Counted from the stretch's first letter, positions 16,167 to 26,612 are shown. The stretch: DNA of 62,011 nucleotides from Campylobacterales bacterium (GCA_027081015.1 JALWMA010000033.1:1-62011), one strand, 5' to 3'. Notes: a model not told the origin generated them from the letters alone. Numbers and translations are program-made.

Positions 16167-16684
16167 TTCATCTCTCCCAGCCTGTAGAGGGCTTTGATTA
16201 TCTCACTGACCGCCTGCAGTATCAGAAGAAGGAAGGCGACAATGACGAATGATTTGATGATGTAGCGGCAGCAGAGACCCCCGGGATTCGGGCTCGTCTC
16301 GTTCTGGACGAAGCTCTGCAGCGTGAAGTCCCAGCTGAACCAGACCACGAGCAGCCCCAGGGGGATTACGAAAAAGAGCATCGAGACGATCTGCACATAC
16401 GCCTTCATCCTGGGTGAAAAGCGTGCATACAGAATATCTACACGCACATGTTTGTCGTGCTTCAGTGCGTATGAGAGACCCAGAAGAAAGAGTATGTCGA
16501 AGAGGTGCCACTCGAGCTCCTGCAGTGCGATGGAGCCTTCGTGAAAGATGTAGCGCATCGAAGCGTCGTAGACTATGAGAAGTGCCAGAAGCAGTGCCGC
16601 GGCAGCTCCGAGTGCACCGGCCCACCGGCTCGCTTCGTCTATCATGTAGGAGATTTTGAGCAGAACCGATCTTCTCTTGTCCAT
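16163..16684 (-). CDS. TRAP transporter small permease (DctQ type)
   Basis: 173 residues with four membrane helices and the pattern of DctQ proteins (YDASMRYIF, LQELEWHLFDILFLLGLSYALKHDKHVRVDILY). It partners the large permease encoded next. It starts 12 nt after the murF stop, so it is transcribed as part of the cell-wall operon, an unusual setting for a TRAP system. Confidence 0.9.
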   Translation of the reverse strand: MDKRRSVLLKISYMIDEASRWAGALGAAAALLLALLIVYDASMRYIFHEGSIALQELEWHLFDILFLLGLSYALKHDKHVRVDILYARFSPRMKAYVQIVSMLFFVIPLGLLVVWFSWDFTLQSFVQNETSPNPGGLCCRYIIKSFVIVAFLLLILQAVSEIIKALYRLGEMK

Positions 16685-16696
16685 TTCAGCCTCCGC

Positions 16697-18127
16697 TTAG
16701 ATGAAGTTCGGTGCGTCGTTCGCGAAGAGGATGAGATCTCCCGGGCGGGTTAGCTCGGCCAGCGCATCCTGCAGCTTCTCTTTATCTTCGAGGATATAGA
16801 GCTTCTGAGCATCTACGAATCTCTTGAATACGGGACGGTTGGCCTTTCCGGTGACGATTACGAGGTCGAAGACTTCGTCGGCCTTTTTGGCCACCTTTTC
16901 GTTGAGCTCTATATCGCTCTCGACCAGCCCCGGCGTAACTACCACTTTTCTTCCCGGATGCTGTGCCGCAAGTTCGAATGATGAGATCATCCCGTCGACA
17001 TTGCCGTTGAAGCTGTCGTCTATGATAATCTTTCCTCCTGCATCGATTCGCTGAAGGCGGTGCTCGACAGGTTCGAGACCGGCCGCATAGGCGACACCCT
17101 CTTCATAAGGTATGCCGAGTTCGTTCACCACATGCAGAGCTGCCGTCACATTTACGGCATTGAAGGCGCCCAGAAGCGGCAGGTGGACGTCGAGCTCTCC
17201 CGAAGGGAGGTTGAGCCTGAAGTCTACCCCCTCGAGGCTAGCTCTTACATCTTCGATCTCATCTCCGAAAACCGTAACCTTCTGATCCGGTTTTACATTG
17301 GCGCTCTTGTGCACCCATGCGTGTTTCAGCCTTTTGCTCGAGAGTATCTCCATCTTAGTATCCCTGATGCGCTCGAGAGTTTTGAAATACTCTATATGCT
17401 GGGGTCCTATGACACCCACGACCGCATAGTGCGGCTCGACGAACTCGGTGATTTCGGCGATGTCACCCGGTCCTCTCGCACCCATCTCCACTATATAGAC
17501 TTCGGTATCTGTCGGCATGGATTCGTTGATATCCCTCATGACGCCTCCGAGGGTGTTAACGCTTCTGGGTGTGGCGTAAACACGCTTTTTGTGCCCTGCG
17601 ATCTGGGCGATGAAGTTCTTTATGCTGGTCTTTCCGTAGCTTGCCGTGACCCCTACGACTATCAGGTCGGGCATGTTTTCGAGTTTTCTCTTCGCATGGA
17701 GCCTGTATCCGTGAAGAAGAACCTTCTCTATAGCCATAGAGCCGAAAACGGCGACCGCAAGAGGAAGGATGACACCGAAGTGGTCGCTGCCGCGTGCGAG
17801 CATAAGAAGGTCCTGAAAGAGGGTAAGTGCCGCCAAAAGTGCGAAAAAGCGCTTGATCCGCCCGGTGATTACCAGCTTTTTGTCGAGCTTTTTGTGCCAG
17901 AGCCAGAGAGTCGGCAGATATGCGAAATAGAAGTAGATCCAGAAGTATATGCCGGTAAAGTAGTAGGCAAAGAGCGGAATAAGGAAATAGATCAGGTGCC
18001 AGTGGTATTTGGTGTGGTGCAGCACCACCCTCTCTATCTTGTAGCTGTACCACTGAAGATTGGTGGCCAGGTACCAGCCGAGTGCGAGTACCAGCAGTAT
18101 GTGTGAAAATAGTTCGAACCAGATCAT
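16697..18127 (-). CDS. murF: UDP-N-acetylmuramoyl-tripeptide--D-alanyl-D-alanine ligase
   Basis: 476 residues. About 150 N-terminal residues hold several membrane helices, the form usual for MurF of Campylobacterota. The ligase follows: P-loop VVGVTASYGKTSIKNF near 157, EMGARGPGDI, HRLQRIDAGGKIIIDDSFNGN. It adds D-Ala-D-Ala to the UDP-muramoyl tripeptide at the inner face of the membrane. The D-Ala-D-Ala supplier ddl lies five genes upstream in the same operon. It overlaps acyP by 4 bp. Confidence 0.93.
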   Translation of the reverse strand: MIWFELFSHILLVLALGWYLATNLQWYSYKIERVVLHHTKYHWHLIYFLIPLFAYYFTGIYFWIYFYFAYLPTLWLWHKKLDKKLVITGRIKRFFALLAALTLFQDLLMLARGSDHFGVILPLAVAVFGSMAIEKVLLHGYRLHAKRKLENMPDLIVVGVTASYGKTSIKNFIAQIAGHKKRVYATPRSVNTLGGVMRDINESMPTDTEVYIVEMGARGPGDIAEITEFVEPHYAVVGVIGPQHIEYFKTLERIRDTKMEILSSKRLKHAWVHKSANVKPDQKVTVFGDEIEDVRASLEGVDFRLNLPSGELDVHLPLLGAFNAVNVTAALHVVNELGIPYEEGVAYAAGLEPVEHRLQRIDAGGKIIIDDSFNGNVDGMISSFELAAQHPGRKVVVTPGLVESDIELNEKVAKKADEVFDLVIVTGKANRPVFKRFVDAQKLYILEDKEKLQDALAELTRPGDLILFANDAPNFI

Positions 18128-18396
18128 CTTACTATCCTGAAGTCGTTGAACGGGGCGTCAAGCCCGATCTCACTGCACTCTACACTCTCAACCTGGGACA
18201 AGGGCGATCCTTTTTTCAAAATAGATTTGAATCTCTCCAAATCGTCGCTGTCGAGGTCGGCCACCGCGACGACGCTTCCATCGGGAAGGTTCTTTACATA
18301 TCCGCGGATACCGGCGGCCGACGCCGCATTGGCGACATGCTTTCTGTACCATACCCCCTGAACAACCCCTTTTACGATGCACCTATACCGTTTCAA
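18124..18396 (-). CDS. acyP: Acylphosphatase
   Basis: 90 residues with the acylphosphatase pattern VKGVVQGVWYRKHV (catalytic Arg in YRK) and YVKNLPDGSV (catalytic Asn). The usual GVGFR is GVWYR here. It hydrolyses acyl phosphates such as acetyl phosphate or 1,3-bisphosphoglycerate. It overlaps murF by 4 bp and the alpha/beta hydrolase by 14 bp, so it is embedded in the operon. Confidence 0.85.
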   Translation of the reverse strand: MKRYRCIVKGVVQGVWYRKHVANAASAAGIRGYVKNLPDGSVVAVADLDSDDLERFKSILKKGSPLSQVESVECSEIGLDAPFNDFRIVR

Positions 18397-19108
18397 GAAA
18401 CTCTCCTATTCTTCTTGCTACTTCATCTTTGCGCTTCAGGAAAAAGTAGTGGTCCCCTTCAAAGAGCTGCAGCGTGGCATTGGGCATGATCTTCGCTATC
18501 TCCCTTCCCGCCTCCAGAGGTGTCGCTCTGTCTTCCATACCCCAGCATACGAGTGCGGGCGAGCCGCAGGCTTCGAAACTGCTTCTGAAGTTTTCGTCGA
18601 CTACACGTTTGAAGGTTTCATACATATTCTGAGGCATACCCGCCGCATCGGCCGAGACGAAAAACCTCCTGAGCTCGTCACCTCCAAACGGTTTGAGTAG
18701 TTTGAAGAGCGCAATCTTTGCACGCACCTTCAGCGGTTTGGGCATTACGATTCCGGCACTCGAGAGCAGAACGAGCCGCTCGGGCTGCAGCAGGGTCGCC
18801 ACCTTGCCTCCGAATGAGTGGCCGACGACGGCGTATGGTGTCGTATCGACCGCACCCAGAAAGGAGCTTACGATAGCGGCGTAGTCGTGCGTGGTCAGAA
18901 CCGAATCGTTGCCGCTCTTTCCGAATCCGGGCAGGTCCAGGTATATATGGCGGAAATCTTCGAGGCTTGCGGAGAAGGCCTGCGCCATAAGCTCCTTGCT
19001 GCTTCCCCATCCGTGAAGAAAGAGTATGCTTCTATGCCGATCTGGATTTACGATATCGTAAGAGAGCCCGAACCTCTCACCATTGTAGTCAACCTGTTTC
19101 AGCGCCAT
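18383..19108 (-). CDS. Alpha/beta hydrolase
   Basis: 241 residues with the oxyanion-hole HGWGSSKE, nucleophile elbow GHSFGG, an acid in WGMEDRATP and a late histidine (FEGDHYFFL), so the Ser-Asp-His triad is complete. Substrate unknown; similar genes sit next to murF in related genomes, hinting at an envelope-related ester. It starts 1 nt after the phosphatase gene's stop. Confidence 0.8.
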   Translation of the reverse strand: MALKQVDYNGERFGLSYDIVNPDRHRSILFLHGWGSSKELMAQAFSASLEDFRHIYLDLPGFGKSGNDSVLTTHDYAAIVSSFLGAVDTTPYAVVGHSFGGKVATLLQPERLVLLSSAGIVMPKPLKVRAKIALFKLLKPFGGDELRRFFVSADAAGMPQNMYETFKRVVDENFRSSFEACGSPALVCWGMEDRATPLEAGREIAKIMPNATLQLFEGDHYFFLKRKDEVARRIGEFLETV

Positions 19109-19109
19109 G

Positions 19110-19793
19110 CTACTCTCTTCTCAATATTACGTTGTTTATGAAGTCGGATAGGATGCTCTCCTTCTCCTCTTTGAAACGCCTCTTCATCTCCTCTCTCGGC
19201 AGCTTCTCCGTCCACTCGAAAAGGTCGGCGTCGGGGTGCTCCTCTTTATATTTCAAAAACTCGTCGAAATAGAAGTCGATGATTCCGGCATCTGAGCTTT
19301 TTATGTGTCCGTAGGGTATGAATTTTAGCTGGTCGCACTCTTTCAGCGGAACGTTCTCTTTCCAGTGCAGGTAGAGTGTGGCGGCGAGCCCGGTGCGGTC
19401 GGCTCCCGCCTTGCAGTGCATGAGCACCGGGTACTCCGCCTCGTCGAACGCTTTCGCCATGCTCTCGAGCCTGTTTCTGTCGGGAAGGTCGCGCGAATAT
19501 ATCTCTACATCTATCATCTTCACACCCGCCTCTTCACACGCCCTCTTTTCGAGCATATAGACCGGGCTGTGGGGCTGGGTACCGCGAAGGTTTATTACCG
19601 TCTTTATCCCCTTCTGCTTCACGATCTTTTTGAGCTGCCACGGTGTCGGCTGGCTCGAGCGGTACATCCTGTCGCTCACTTTGTGAAGGTTCAGCCTGAA
19701 TATGTTGGTGAAGTTGTGTTCGGTGATCATGGCTGTAAACCACGCCTTGATCTTCTGCCACAGAGTCTCGTATTTTACCGGCTCTTTGCTCAT
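19110..19793 (-). CDS. Dual-specificity/tyrosine phosphatase-like protein
   Basis: 227 residues from ATG 19793, chosen because it has GGGGCAG upstream and overlaps the ABC gene stop by 4 bp. The active-site loop is HCKAGADRTG (Cys nucleophile, Arg), preceded by the general-acid loop region (YSRDLPDRN), in the order of the SIW14/DSP-type phosphatases. Some relatives act on lipid or phosphoinositide substrates. Its place next to an MsbA-like exporter would fit a lipid or lipid-A phosphate, but this is inference. Confidence 0.8.
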   Translation of the reverse strand: MSKEPVKYETLWQKIKAWFTAMITEHNFTNIFRLNLHKVSDRMYRSSQPTPWQLKKIVKQKGIKTVINLRGTQPHSPVYMLEKRACEEAGVKMIDVEIYSRDLPDRNRLESMAKAFDEAEYPVLMHCKAGADRTGLAATLYLHWKENVPLKECDQLKFIPYGHIKSSDAGIIDFYFDEFLKYKEEHPDADLFEWTEKLPREEMKRRFKEEKESILSDFINNVILRRE

Positions 19794-21502
19794 TGCTGCC
19801 CCATATGGTAGAGTTTTTTGAACGTTTCGCACTCTTTTGCAAGCAGCTCCCTGCTCCCTTTGCAGACGATCTTTCCATGTTCGAAGACCAAAATCGTATC
19901 TGCCCGCTCTATCGTGGAGAGGCGGTGGGCGATCATGAATACGATCAGATCATCTTTGAATCTGTATATCGTCTCTATAATGGCCGCTTCGCTCTTGTTG
20001 TCGAGTGCGCTCGTCGCTTCGTCGAGTATAAGGATATCGGGCTCTTTGTAGAGTGCGCGCGCTATAGCGATGCGCTGGCGCTGTCCTCCCGAGAGGTTCG
20101 TACCCCCTTCGCTGAGAACGGTGTCGATTCCGTCGGGAAGCGACTGCACGAACTCCCATAGATTCGCCTTCTTCAGCGCCTCTTCTACCTTCTGCCTGTC
20201 GGGTTCGTTGACCGCGTAGGCAATGTTTGCCGCAATCGTGTCGTTGCTGATGTAGATTCTTTGCGTCACTATCGCGATCTTGTTTCTAAGTGATGTGACA
20301 TCGAGTTCGCGGCTGTCGATACCGTTTATGCGTACCACCCCTTCAGCGGGGTCGTAGAAGCGAAGAATCAGGTTGACCATCGAGCTCTTGCCGCCGCCGC
20401 TGTCGCCAACAAGTCCTATCACTTCACCCTTTTTGGCGCTGAAGGAGATATCTTCGAGCGCTATAGTGTCGCCGTAACGCAGCGTCACGTTTTCGAAAGC
20501 AACGCTCTCTACGCTTTCGAGCCTCTTCGTGCCGCCGACTATCATCGGCTTGTGGTTGAATATCTGCTCTATCCTCTCGTTTGCCGCTATGGCGTCCTGA
20601 AAGCGGTTGTAGGCACCGGATATCCTGCGCAGGGGGTCAATAAGGAGCGAAAGAGCGGTCAGGAAAGAGAAGAACTCCCCGGTCGTCATGCTCTTGTGCA
20701 CAAGAACCTCCCGCCCTCCGATGACGATGACGGCGGTTATGGCGATTGCGGCCACCAGTTCGAGTATAGGCACGAGCATCTGCTGCACCTTTACCGTTTT
20801 GATGTTGGTCTCGAAGAATCGCCTGTTGTGCTCCTTGAAGCGTTCGAGCTCGTAGGGCTGGGCATTGTAGGACTTTATCATCTCGTAGTTGGCGAAGATC
20901 TCCGAGAGGCTCGCGATGAGGTCGGAGTTCTGCTCCTGTGCGGTGTGGGAGAGCTTTTTGATCTTTCTCGAAATCACCTCCACCGGATAGACGGCAAGGG
21001 GGATGATGACAAGAGAGAAGAGCGCCAGTTTGGGGCTCTGGTATATCACGACTCCAAGCAGCGCGATGACTGTGAGAATCTCTCTTAAAAATGTAGCCAT
21101 CTCCGAAGAGATCGCGTTCTGTATGCGCAGGATGTCGTTGCTTATGCGGCTAATGAGCTCCCCGCTGTGGTAGCGGAAGTGAAAGTCCATGTCGAGGTTC
21201 ATCATGTGCGAAAGCATTCTGTCTCTCAGCTTTCTTATGATGTCCATGCCTATGTAGCTCAGAGCGTAGCTCTGCATAAAGGTACCGAGCCCCTTGGCGA
21301 CAAAGGCGACGATTATGAACGCCGGAACTATATAGAGCATCTGAACGTCGTGCTCGACGAAGATTTTGTCCATCAGCGGTTTTACGATGTAGGCGATACC
21401 GGCGGTGGCTGCCGATGCCATCACCATGCCGATAACCGCGAGGGTTATATATATGCCGTACCCCCTGTAGTAGGGAAGATAGGTCTTTAGAAAGTGTCTC
21501 AA
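19790..21502 (-). CDS. MsbA-like lipid ABC exporter (fused permease-ATPase)
   Basis: 570 residues: six membrane helices in the first 300, then one ATPase with Walker A GDSGGGKSS, signature NLSGGQRQR, Walker B ILILDEATSALD and switch HRL. This half-transporter works as a homodimer. The similarity and neighbours (ddl, murF) suggest flipping of lipid A core or another lipid across the inner membrane. It overlaps ddl at 21499-21502. Confidence 0.85.
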   Translation of the reverse strand: MRHFLKTYLPYYRGYGIYITLAVIGMVMASAATAGIAYIVKPLMDKIFVEHDVQMLYIVPAFIIVAFVAKGLGTFMQSYALSYIGMDIIRKLRDRMLSHMMNLDMDFHFRYHSGELISRISNDILRIQNAISSEMATFLREILTVIALLGVVIYQSPKLALFSLVIIPLAVYPVEVISRKIKKLSHTAQEQNSDLIASLSEIFANYEMIKSYNAQPYELERFKEHNRRFFETNIKTVKVQQMLVPILELVAAIAITAVIVIGGREVLVHKSMTTGEFFSFLTALSLLIDPLRRISGAYNRFQDAIAANERIEQIFNHKPMIVGGTKRLESVESVAFENVTLRYGDTIALEDISFSAKKGEVIGLVGDSGGGKSSMVNLILRFYDPAEGVVRINGIDSRELDVTSLRNKIAIVTQRIYISNDTIAANIAYAVNEPDRQKVEEALKKANLWEFVQSLPDGIDTVLSEGGTNLSGGQRQRIAIARALYKEPDILILDEATSALDNKSEAAIIETIYRFKDDLIVFMIAHRLSTIERADTILVFEHGKIVCKGSRELLAKECETFKKLYHMGQQ

Positions 21503-22557
21503 CGGCCGCTTCCTGTTTTGGGGCCCTTGGCGGATTGGACACGGTTTATGTAGGCGTAGTCGGGCCTGATGGTCCGCTTTTTGGGTAGCGAAGCGGCAAG
21601 CTCGTTTAAGACGCTACCGAAGTCGTCGAAGAGGTAGTTGGCGAGCGAGCCGGGTATCGGGTTTATCTCGTTTAGGAGGATTTTTCCATCTTTTACGAAG
21701 AAGTCGCACCTTATGAGCGCCCCTTCGAAGAGATCGGAGTAGACCTTTTTGAAACTCTCGATAAGTTCGTTTTCGAGCCCGGACGGCAGCTGTGCGGCAG
21801 CCACCGTCTCTGTGCGGGAGAAGTCGAGGTACTTCTGGTCGAAGTCGAGAAACTCCTTTTTTGCAGGGGCTTCGATTGTGCCGATCTTCCATCCCGAAGA
21901 TGTTTTGCATCCGGCCACGTTATACTCCTCTATCCCCTCTATGAACGGCTCTATCAGCACTTTGTCGTCGAACTCGAAAGCTACGTCGAGTGCGAAGTCG
22001 AGATCTTTTTGCTCTTTTACGACAGAAACACCGATCGAACTGCCGAGACGAAGAGGCTTGACTATCACGGGAAGGTCGAAACCGATCTCCCTCTCTTCGT
22101 CTATGCCCAGAAGCTTGTACTCTACGGTATCTATGCCGAGGCCCCGGGCGTAGAGCTTCGTGAACCACTTGTTGAAGCTTATGACCGAAGCCTCTTTCGA
22201 CGGGCCGATACAGGGGATCTCGTAAAACTCCGTCAGCGCGGCAACGGTTCCATCCTCTCCCTGAGCCCCGTGCACCAGGTTTATTACGGTCTCCATGCCG
22301 TCGACTCTCCTGTTTTTTAGAAGCCCTCTTTTTTCGAACCCCCCGCGAACGGGAGTGATCTTCTCATCTTTTTTGTAAGCCTTGGTGCTGAAGTGGTCCG
22401 ACTTCATATCTTCCGCTTTTATATGGTAAAAACTTCCCTCGGCATCGAGAAAGATGAATAGCGGGGTAGGCTTGATGATGCGTTTTAGCGCAATGGCGCT
22501 CACTATGCTGATTTCGTGCTCGTAACTTGCACCGCCGAAAAGTATTGCGAAATTCAC
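21499..22557 (-). CDS. ddl: D-alanine--D-alanine ligase
   Basis: 352 residues from a GTG at 22557 (VNFAILFGGASYEHEIS), chosen for its AGGAGAG ribosome site and the 11-nt gap to ruvA. Longer versions would run into ruvA. ATP-grasp motifs are present: VHGAQGEDG, VKPLRLGSSIGVSVV, the FFVKDGKILLNEINPIPG metal-binding loop. It makes the D-Ala-D-Ala used by MurF. The family is 300-360 residues, so the length fits. Confidence 0.93.
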   Translation of the reverse strand: MNFAILFGGASYEHEISIVSAIALKRIIKPTPLFIFLDAEGSFYHIKAEDMKSDHFSTKAYKKDEKITPVRGGFEKRGLLKNRRVDGMETVINLVHGAQGEDGTVAALTEFYEIPCIGPSKEASVISFNKWFTKLYARGLGIDTVEYKLLGIDEEREIGFDLPVIVKPLRLGSSIGVSVVKEQKDLDFALDVAFEFDDKVLIEPFIEGIEEYNVAGCKTSSGWKIGTIEAPAKKEFLDFDQKYLDFSRTETVAAAQLPSGLENELIESFKKVYSDLFEGALIRCDFFVKDGKILLNEINPIPGSLANYLFDDFGSVLNELAASLPKKRTIRPDYAYINRVQSAKGPKTGSGR

Positions 22558-22568
22558 GTCTCTCCTCT

Positions 22569-23129
22569 TTACCTGCTTAATTTTTTCAACGCCTCTTTTA
22601 TGAGCGCCTCGGTCTCGGTCGAGCTGCATGTCGCGAGTGTTTTGGCTACGGCATCCTTCTTGAAGCCGAGACTCTCGAGCGCCATTGCCGCCTCCGTGCG
22701 CGCGGCACCGCCGCTTTGCGGCTCCATGCTCTCGAGGCTGAAGTCGCCGAGCTCCACCAGTATGCGCCCCGCACTCTTGGGGCCTATGCCCGGCACACGT
22801 TTCAGCATCGCCACATCTTTGCTCTGCACTATGTTTGCGAAAGATTGGGGCGTGAATGTGGAGCAGATCGCCATGGCGGCCTTTGGTCCCACACCGCTTA
22901 TCTTTATGAGCGTATCGAACATCCGCTTCTCGTTCAGATCCAAAAAGCCGTATAGAAGCTGCGCATCCTCTCTGACTATATGGGTCGTATGGAGCTTTAT
23001 CTCCCCCTCTTTTACCGCCGCGCTGCAGTGGAGCGAGACGAATATCTCGTAAACTATCCCGCCGGGTGTCAGCAGGTGCAGCAGGGTCGGCTCCTTCTTC
23101 TCAACTTTGCCGGTTACCGCTATAATCAC
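22569..23129 (-). CDS. ruvA: Holliday junction branch migration protein RuvA
   Basis: 186 residues: N-terminal OB fold ([29 protein letters not shown]), two helix-hairpin-helix motifs ([10 protein letters not shown] and [12 protein letters not shown]), and a short C-terminal domain that binds RuvB. It recognises four-way junctions during recombinational repair. ATGA overlap with the DUF342 gene upstream. Confidence 0.96.
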   Translation of the reverse strand: MIIAVTGKVEKKEPTLLHLLTPGGIVYEIFVSLHCSAAVKEGEIKLHTTHIVREDAQLLYGFLDLNEKRMFDTLIKISGVGPKAAMAICSTFTPQSFANIVQSKDVAMLKRVPGIGPKSAGRILVELGDFSLESMEPQSGGAARTEAAMALESLGFKKDAVAKTLATCSSTETEALIKEALKKLSR

Positions 23130-25078
23130 TCTTTTGCCGCCTCCCTTACCGCTATTTCGTAACTTGTCTCCTCATCCGGGCCCGTAATCTTTTTTAGGTA
23201 GACCTCCTGCATTTTGGCGCCGGGCTTCGGTGTATACTGCAGGGTGATCTGGGGATAGAGCAGGTGAAACTCTATACTCGTATAATCTTTCCACTCGCCG
23301 TAGTTGACGATTTTAGAGTTTATGATCATCTCCTGGTAGGCAAGGAGTTTTCTCTTTATCTCTTTCAGAGTACGTTTCGTCTGTTCTATCTTCTGCGAAA
23401 GGTCGGTAAGGTCGTTTTCCATCTTCTGGTACTGTTTTATCTTGGCGACGAAAGCGGGCTGCGGTTTGATGCCTTTGCGCTTCGCTTCGAGGATTCTCTG
23501 TTTGAGTGTCTGAACCGCCGCGGTGCTCTTCTCTATAACGGCAGCCTTCTGGCTCTTCGCCTCTTCGAGCTGTGCAAGCTCCTTTTCGGTCTGAACGATC
23601 CTCTCCTCGAGAGAGACTATCTCGTTGTGGTAGGCATCTATCTCGCTTGCGTCTATGATCAGTTTGTTGTTTTCACCGACCATTTTGCCGATAGAGATTT
23701 TCGATACGGCGCAGATCCTGGCGTTCGAAGCGATGACATCCACATCGACCTCGATAGCCTTCACCTCCCCGCCTATCATCTGCGAAATCTTGGCCTTTTT
23801 CGCTTCGGCGACTCCCCCTTCAAGGCGCGTTATCTGCAGATCTTCGGTAGTCTCTACGTAGCCTCTGTGTACATTTATCTTGGCCGTTTTGGCATATATC
23901 TTACTCGTCTGGTGGGTCTGCCCCCCTATCGAAACCTCTTCGGCCCTGACTATCGCCGAAGCCCCGACGTTCCCTTCGACCTTGACTTCGGTAGCCTCCA
24001 CCTCCACGCCGGTTCCAATGGCATCTTTCATATGGTCCGATTCGTTTATATGAAGCTTGACTTCGGTCTCTACGCCGGCATCTATGGAGCCTGTCTTTTT
24101 GAAGCTCACCTCGTCGATCTCCATCGAGTCGTGTATATCGTACGTGTTCTCTTTGAAAACGACATACCCGCCCCGTTTTGCACGATATAGAATCCTTGTG
24201 TCGTCCTCTTCGACCTCTATGGCATCGCTCACCCTGAATTCCGGTTTGAACTTTTCGAGAGGCTCGGGAACCGGTATGTAGGTGCCCTGGCAGTTGCGTC
24301 CAGGTTTTCCCGGCTGCGGCTTGATATACTCTATGACTGTTTCGCCCTTCTCTACCGCCTGAATGAAACCGCGTTTGGAGTGGTCTACCCTGTCACCTTC
24401 CCGCTCCTCCTCGTTTTTGTTTTTATAGTGTAGAATCAGCTCGTCGTTGACAGGCTTTTGCGAAGCGAAACAGACACATATATCGAAAGAGAGATCTTCG
24501 GGAAGAATATACTGATCCTGCACGAGAGCTTTCGCCGTAAGGTCGTCTATGGCGCTGTCGAAATTGACATCCCAAAGATCTATCAATATTCTGGAGCGCA
24601 GCATCTTTCCGACTATCAAATTTTTGATTTTAGACTTCAGGTTTTCGGCTTTCCTGATGATGGATCCGGCTTTGACGGTGCAGACGACCCTGTTCTTCTC
24701 CTTGTTGGAGGCGATATGCAGCTGCAGGTCGCTCTTCCACGGCTCATCTTTGTATCGGAAAATCTCGAGTTCGTAACTCTGTTTTACCTGGAAGTCGGGG
24801 CTCAGGAGAATTTCGGGTCTGTTGAACTTCTCCCACTCTCCATCCTCCACCTCAGTCCACTCCTCCTCTTTCGGGTTCATCTTGATAAGGGTCTTGAACG
24901 AGAGAACCCTTATGTCGAGTGTGGTCGAGTTTATTTTGTACTTTAGGGCCGTATCGTGCAAAGTCTGGGCGACATCGTCGGTCGTAACCACGACAGGGGT
25001 GAAACTGGTGCTACCCGCACCCCTCTTTTCGGGCTTGTTCTCTTTGTCGCCTCCGAATACTTTGTCAAAAAAACCCAT
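23126..25078 (-). CDS. FapA/DUF342-family protein
   Basis: 650 residues, first gene of the 13358-25078 operon. The central part (about 200-480) has the beta-helix repeats of DUF342/FapA with many [12 protein letters not shown]-like and [15 protein letters not shown]-like strands, followed by a long coiled coil (about 490-590) and a small C-terminal beta domain. The polymerising or scaffold role of such proteins is poorly defined; relatives occur near cell-shape and flagellar genes. Ribosome site AGGACGG. The 124-nt gap to murJ holds divergent AT-rich promoters. Confidence 0.8.
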   Translation of the reverse strand: MGFFDKVFGGDKENKPEKRGAGSTSFTPVVVTTDDVAQTLHDTALKYKINSTTLDIRVLSFKTLIKMNPKEEEWTEVEDGEWEKFNRPEILLSPDFQVKQSYELEIFRYKDEPWKSDLQLHIASNKEKNRVVCTVKAGSIIRKAENLKSKIKNLIVGKMLRSRILIDLWDVNFDSAIDDLTAKALVQDQYILPEDLSFDICVCFASQKPVNDELILHYKNKNEEEREGDRVDHSKRGFIQAVEKGETVIEYIKPQPGKPGRNCQGTYIPVPEPLEKFKPEFRVSDAIEVEEDDTRILYRAKRGGYVVFKENTYDIHDSMEIDEVSFKKTGSIDAGVETEVKLHINESDHMKDAIGTGVEVEATEVKVEGNVGASAIVRAEEVSIGGQTHQTSKIYAKTAKINVHRGYVETTEDLQITRLEGGVAEAKKAKISQMIGGEVKAIEVDVDVIASNARICAVSKISIGKMVGENNKLIIDASEIDAYHNEIVSLEERIVQTEKELAQLEEAKSQKAAVIEKSTAAVQTLKQRILEAKRKGIKPQPAFVAKIKQYQKMENDLTDLSQKIEQTKRTLKEIKRKLLAYQEMIINSKIVNYGEWKDYTSIEFHLLYPQITLQYTPKPGAKMQEVYLKKITGPDEETSYEIAVREAAKE

Positions 25079-25202
25079 GCTACCGTCCTGCTCAGTTGTG
25101 ATCCGGCCGCTGCGACCGGCAAAAAAATATCTATATTTTATCTAATTATCGTTAAAATATCATCAATCGATAGACAGGTCAATAGGAAAAGGCTCTTTTT
25201 CA

Positions 25203-26612
25203 ATGCGTTTTCGCTCCATTTTCACCAACAGTGCGGGCATTCTGGTCTCTCGTATTTTCGGGTTTGTCCGCGATCTGCTCACCGCATCGGTTCTCGGGGC
25301 GAACATATACTCCGATATCTTTTTCGTAGCGTTCAAACTCCCCAATCTCTTTAGACGAATCTTCGCCGAGGGTGCATTTGTACAGAGTTTCATGCCCTCC
25401 TTCATAGCGTCGAAAAACAGAAGCGTTTTCGCAGTCGCGGTACTGATCCGTTTCTTTCTCTTTCTTATGGGCGTCTCATTGCTCGTCACCCTCTTCAGCG
25501 AGCAGATAACGAAGATCATAGCGCTCGGCTTCAGCGACGAAGCGGTCGCGGCGGCGGCGCCGCTTGTGGCGATAAACTTCTACTATCTCGATTTCATATT
25601 TCTTGTCACCTTTTTGTCCGCGCTTCTACAGTACAAGGAGCACTTCGCCACCACCGCTTTTTCCACCGCCCTTTTGAACATCTCGATGATAACGGCGCTT
25701 GTGTTATACCGCCACGACGATCCTCAAACCATAGTCTATGCGTTGAGCATTTCTGTTCTGATAGGCGGAGCACTTCAACTGGCACTCCATCTCTGGATGG
25801 CGGGACGAAAAGGTTTCTGCAGGATGCTTGCCGGCGGATTCGCATATCTCGGAAAGAGAAGGGCCGATAGCGAAAAGGAGCTCAAGCGCTTCAGCCGCAG
25901 GTTCTTCCCTTCGGTTCTGGGAAACTCGACGGCGCAGATCTCATCTTTCATAGACACATGGCTCGCCTCTTTTCTCGTGAGCGGGTCGATCAGCTACCTT
26001 TTTTATGCCAACCGCCTGTTTCAGCTTCCGCTCGCACTCTTTGCGACGGCAGCTTCGGTCGCACTCTTTCCTACCGTCAGCAAGCTTCTGAAAAGGGGGC
26101 TCGTCGACGAGGCCAAAGCGGAGTCGAAGAGGGTCTTCTGGCTTCTTGCGGGGCTGCTTGGCGGCGCTACCGCAATCGGAGCCATTCTATCTTTCGAAAT
26201 AGTGGAGCTTCTCTTTGAGAGAGGAGCCTTTGGCCGAGGAGATACGCAGAACACTTCCGTCGTGCTTGTAATGTATCTGGCGGGCCTGCTTCCCTTCGGT
26301 CTGGCAAAACTCTTCTCATTATGGCTCTACGCCTCCCACCGCCAGGCGGAAGCTGCGAAAATCGCCGCGAAGTCGCTCGGTTTCAACATTCTATTCTCTC
26401 TACTTCTCATAGCTCCCATGGAGGCTCCGGGCCTTGCGCTGGCGAGCAGCCTGAGCGGCTGGATACTCCTCTTTCTGACGCTCAAAGCGCTCGGAAGCGA
26501 GATCTTTTTGGATATAATGCGCTCAAAATATGCACCCCTGTCGCTCGTTTTCATAGCTCTCTGCGCTATTTCGGCATGGGGTATCAAGGTGGTGGTAGAT
26601 GCTTATCTATGA
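25203..26612 (+). CDS. murJ: Lipid II flippase MurJ (MviN family)
   Basis: 469 residues with about 13-14 membrane helices and the MurJ hallmarks: N-terminal SAGILVSRIFGFVRDLLTASVLG, DIFFVAFKLPNLFRRIFAEGAFVQSFMP, and FYANRLFQLPLALFATAASVALFPT. It moves lipid II across the inner membrane, downstream of the MurF step encoded in the divergent operon. It overlaps cysS by 14 bp. Confidence 0.95.
   Translation: MRFRSIFTNSAGILVSRIFGFVRDLLTASVLGANIYSDIFFVAFKLPNLFRRIFAEGAFVQSFMPSFIASKNRSVFAVAVLIRFFLFLMGVSLLVTLFSEQITKIIALGFSDEAVAAAAPLVAINFYYLDFIFLVTFLSALLQYKEHFATTAFSTALLNISMITALVLYRHDDPQTIVYALSISVLIGGALQLALHLWMAGRKGFCRMLAGGFAYLGKRRADSEKELKRFSRRFFPSVLGNSTAQISSFIDTWLASFLVSGSISYLFYANRLFQLPLALFATAASVALFPTVSKLLKRGLVDEAKAESKRVFWLLAGLLGGATAIGAILSFEIVELLFERGAFGRGDTQNTSVVLVMYLAGLLPFGLAKLFSLWLYASHRQAEAAKIAAKSLGFNILFSLLLIAPMEAPGLALASSLSGWILLFLTLKALGSEIFLDIMRSKYAPLSLVFIALCAISAWGIKVVVDAYL

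Noticed and set aside
22558-22629. Longer N-terminus for ddl
   Set aside because: It would run back into ruvA and lacks a ribosome site; the GTG at 22557 has AGGAGAG and starts the conserved fold.
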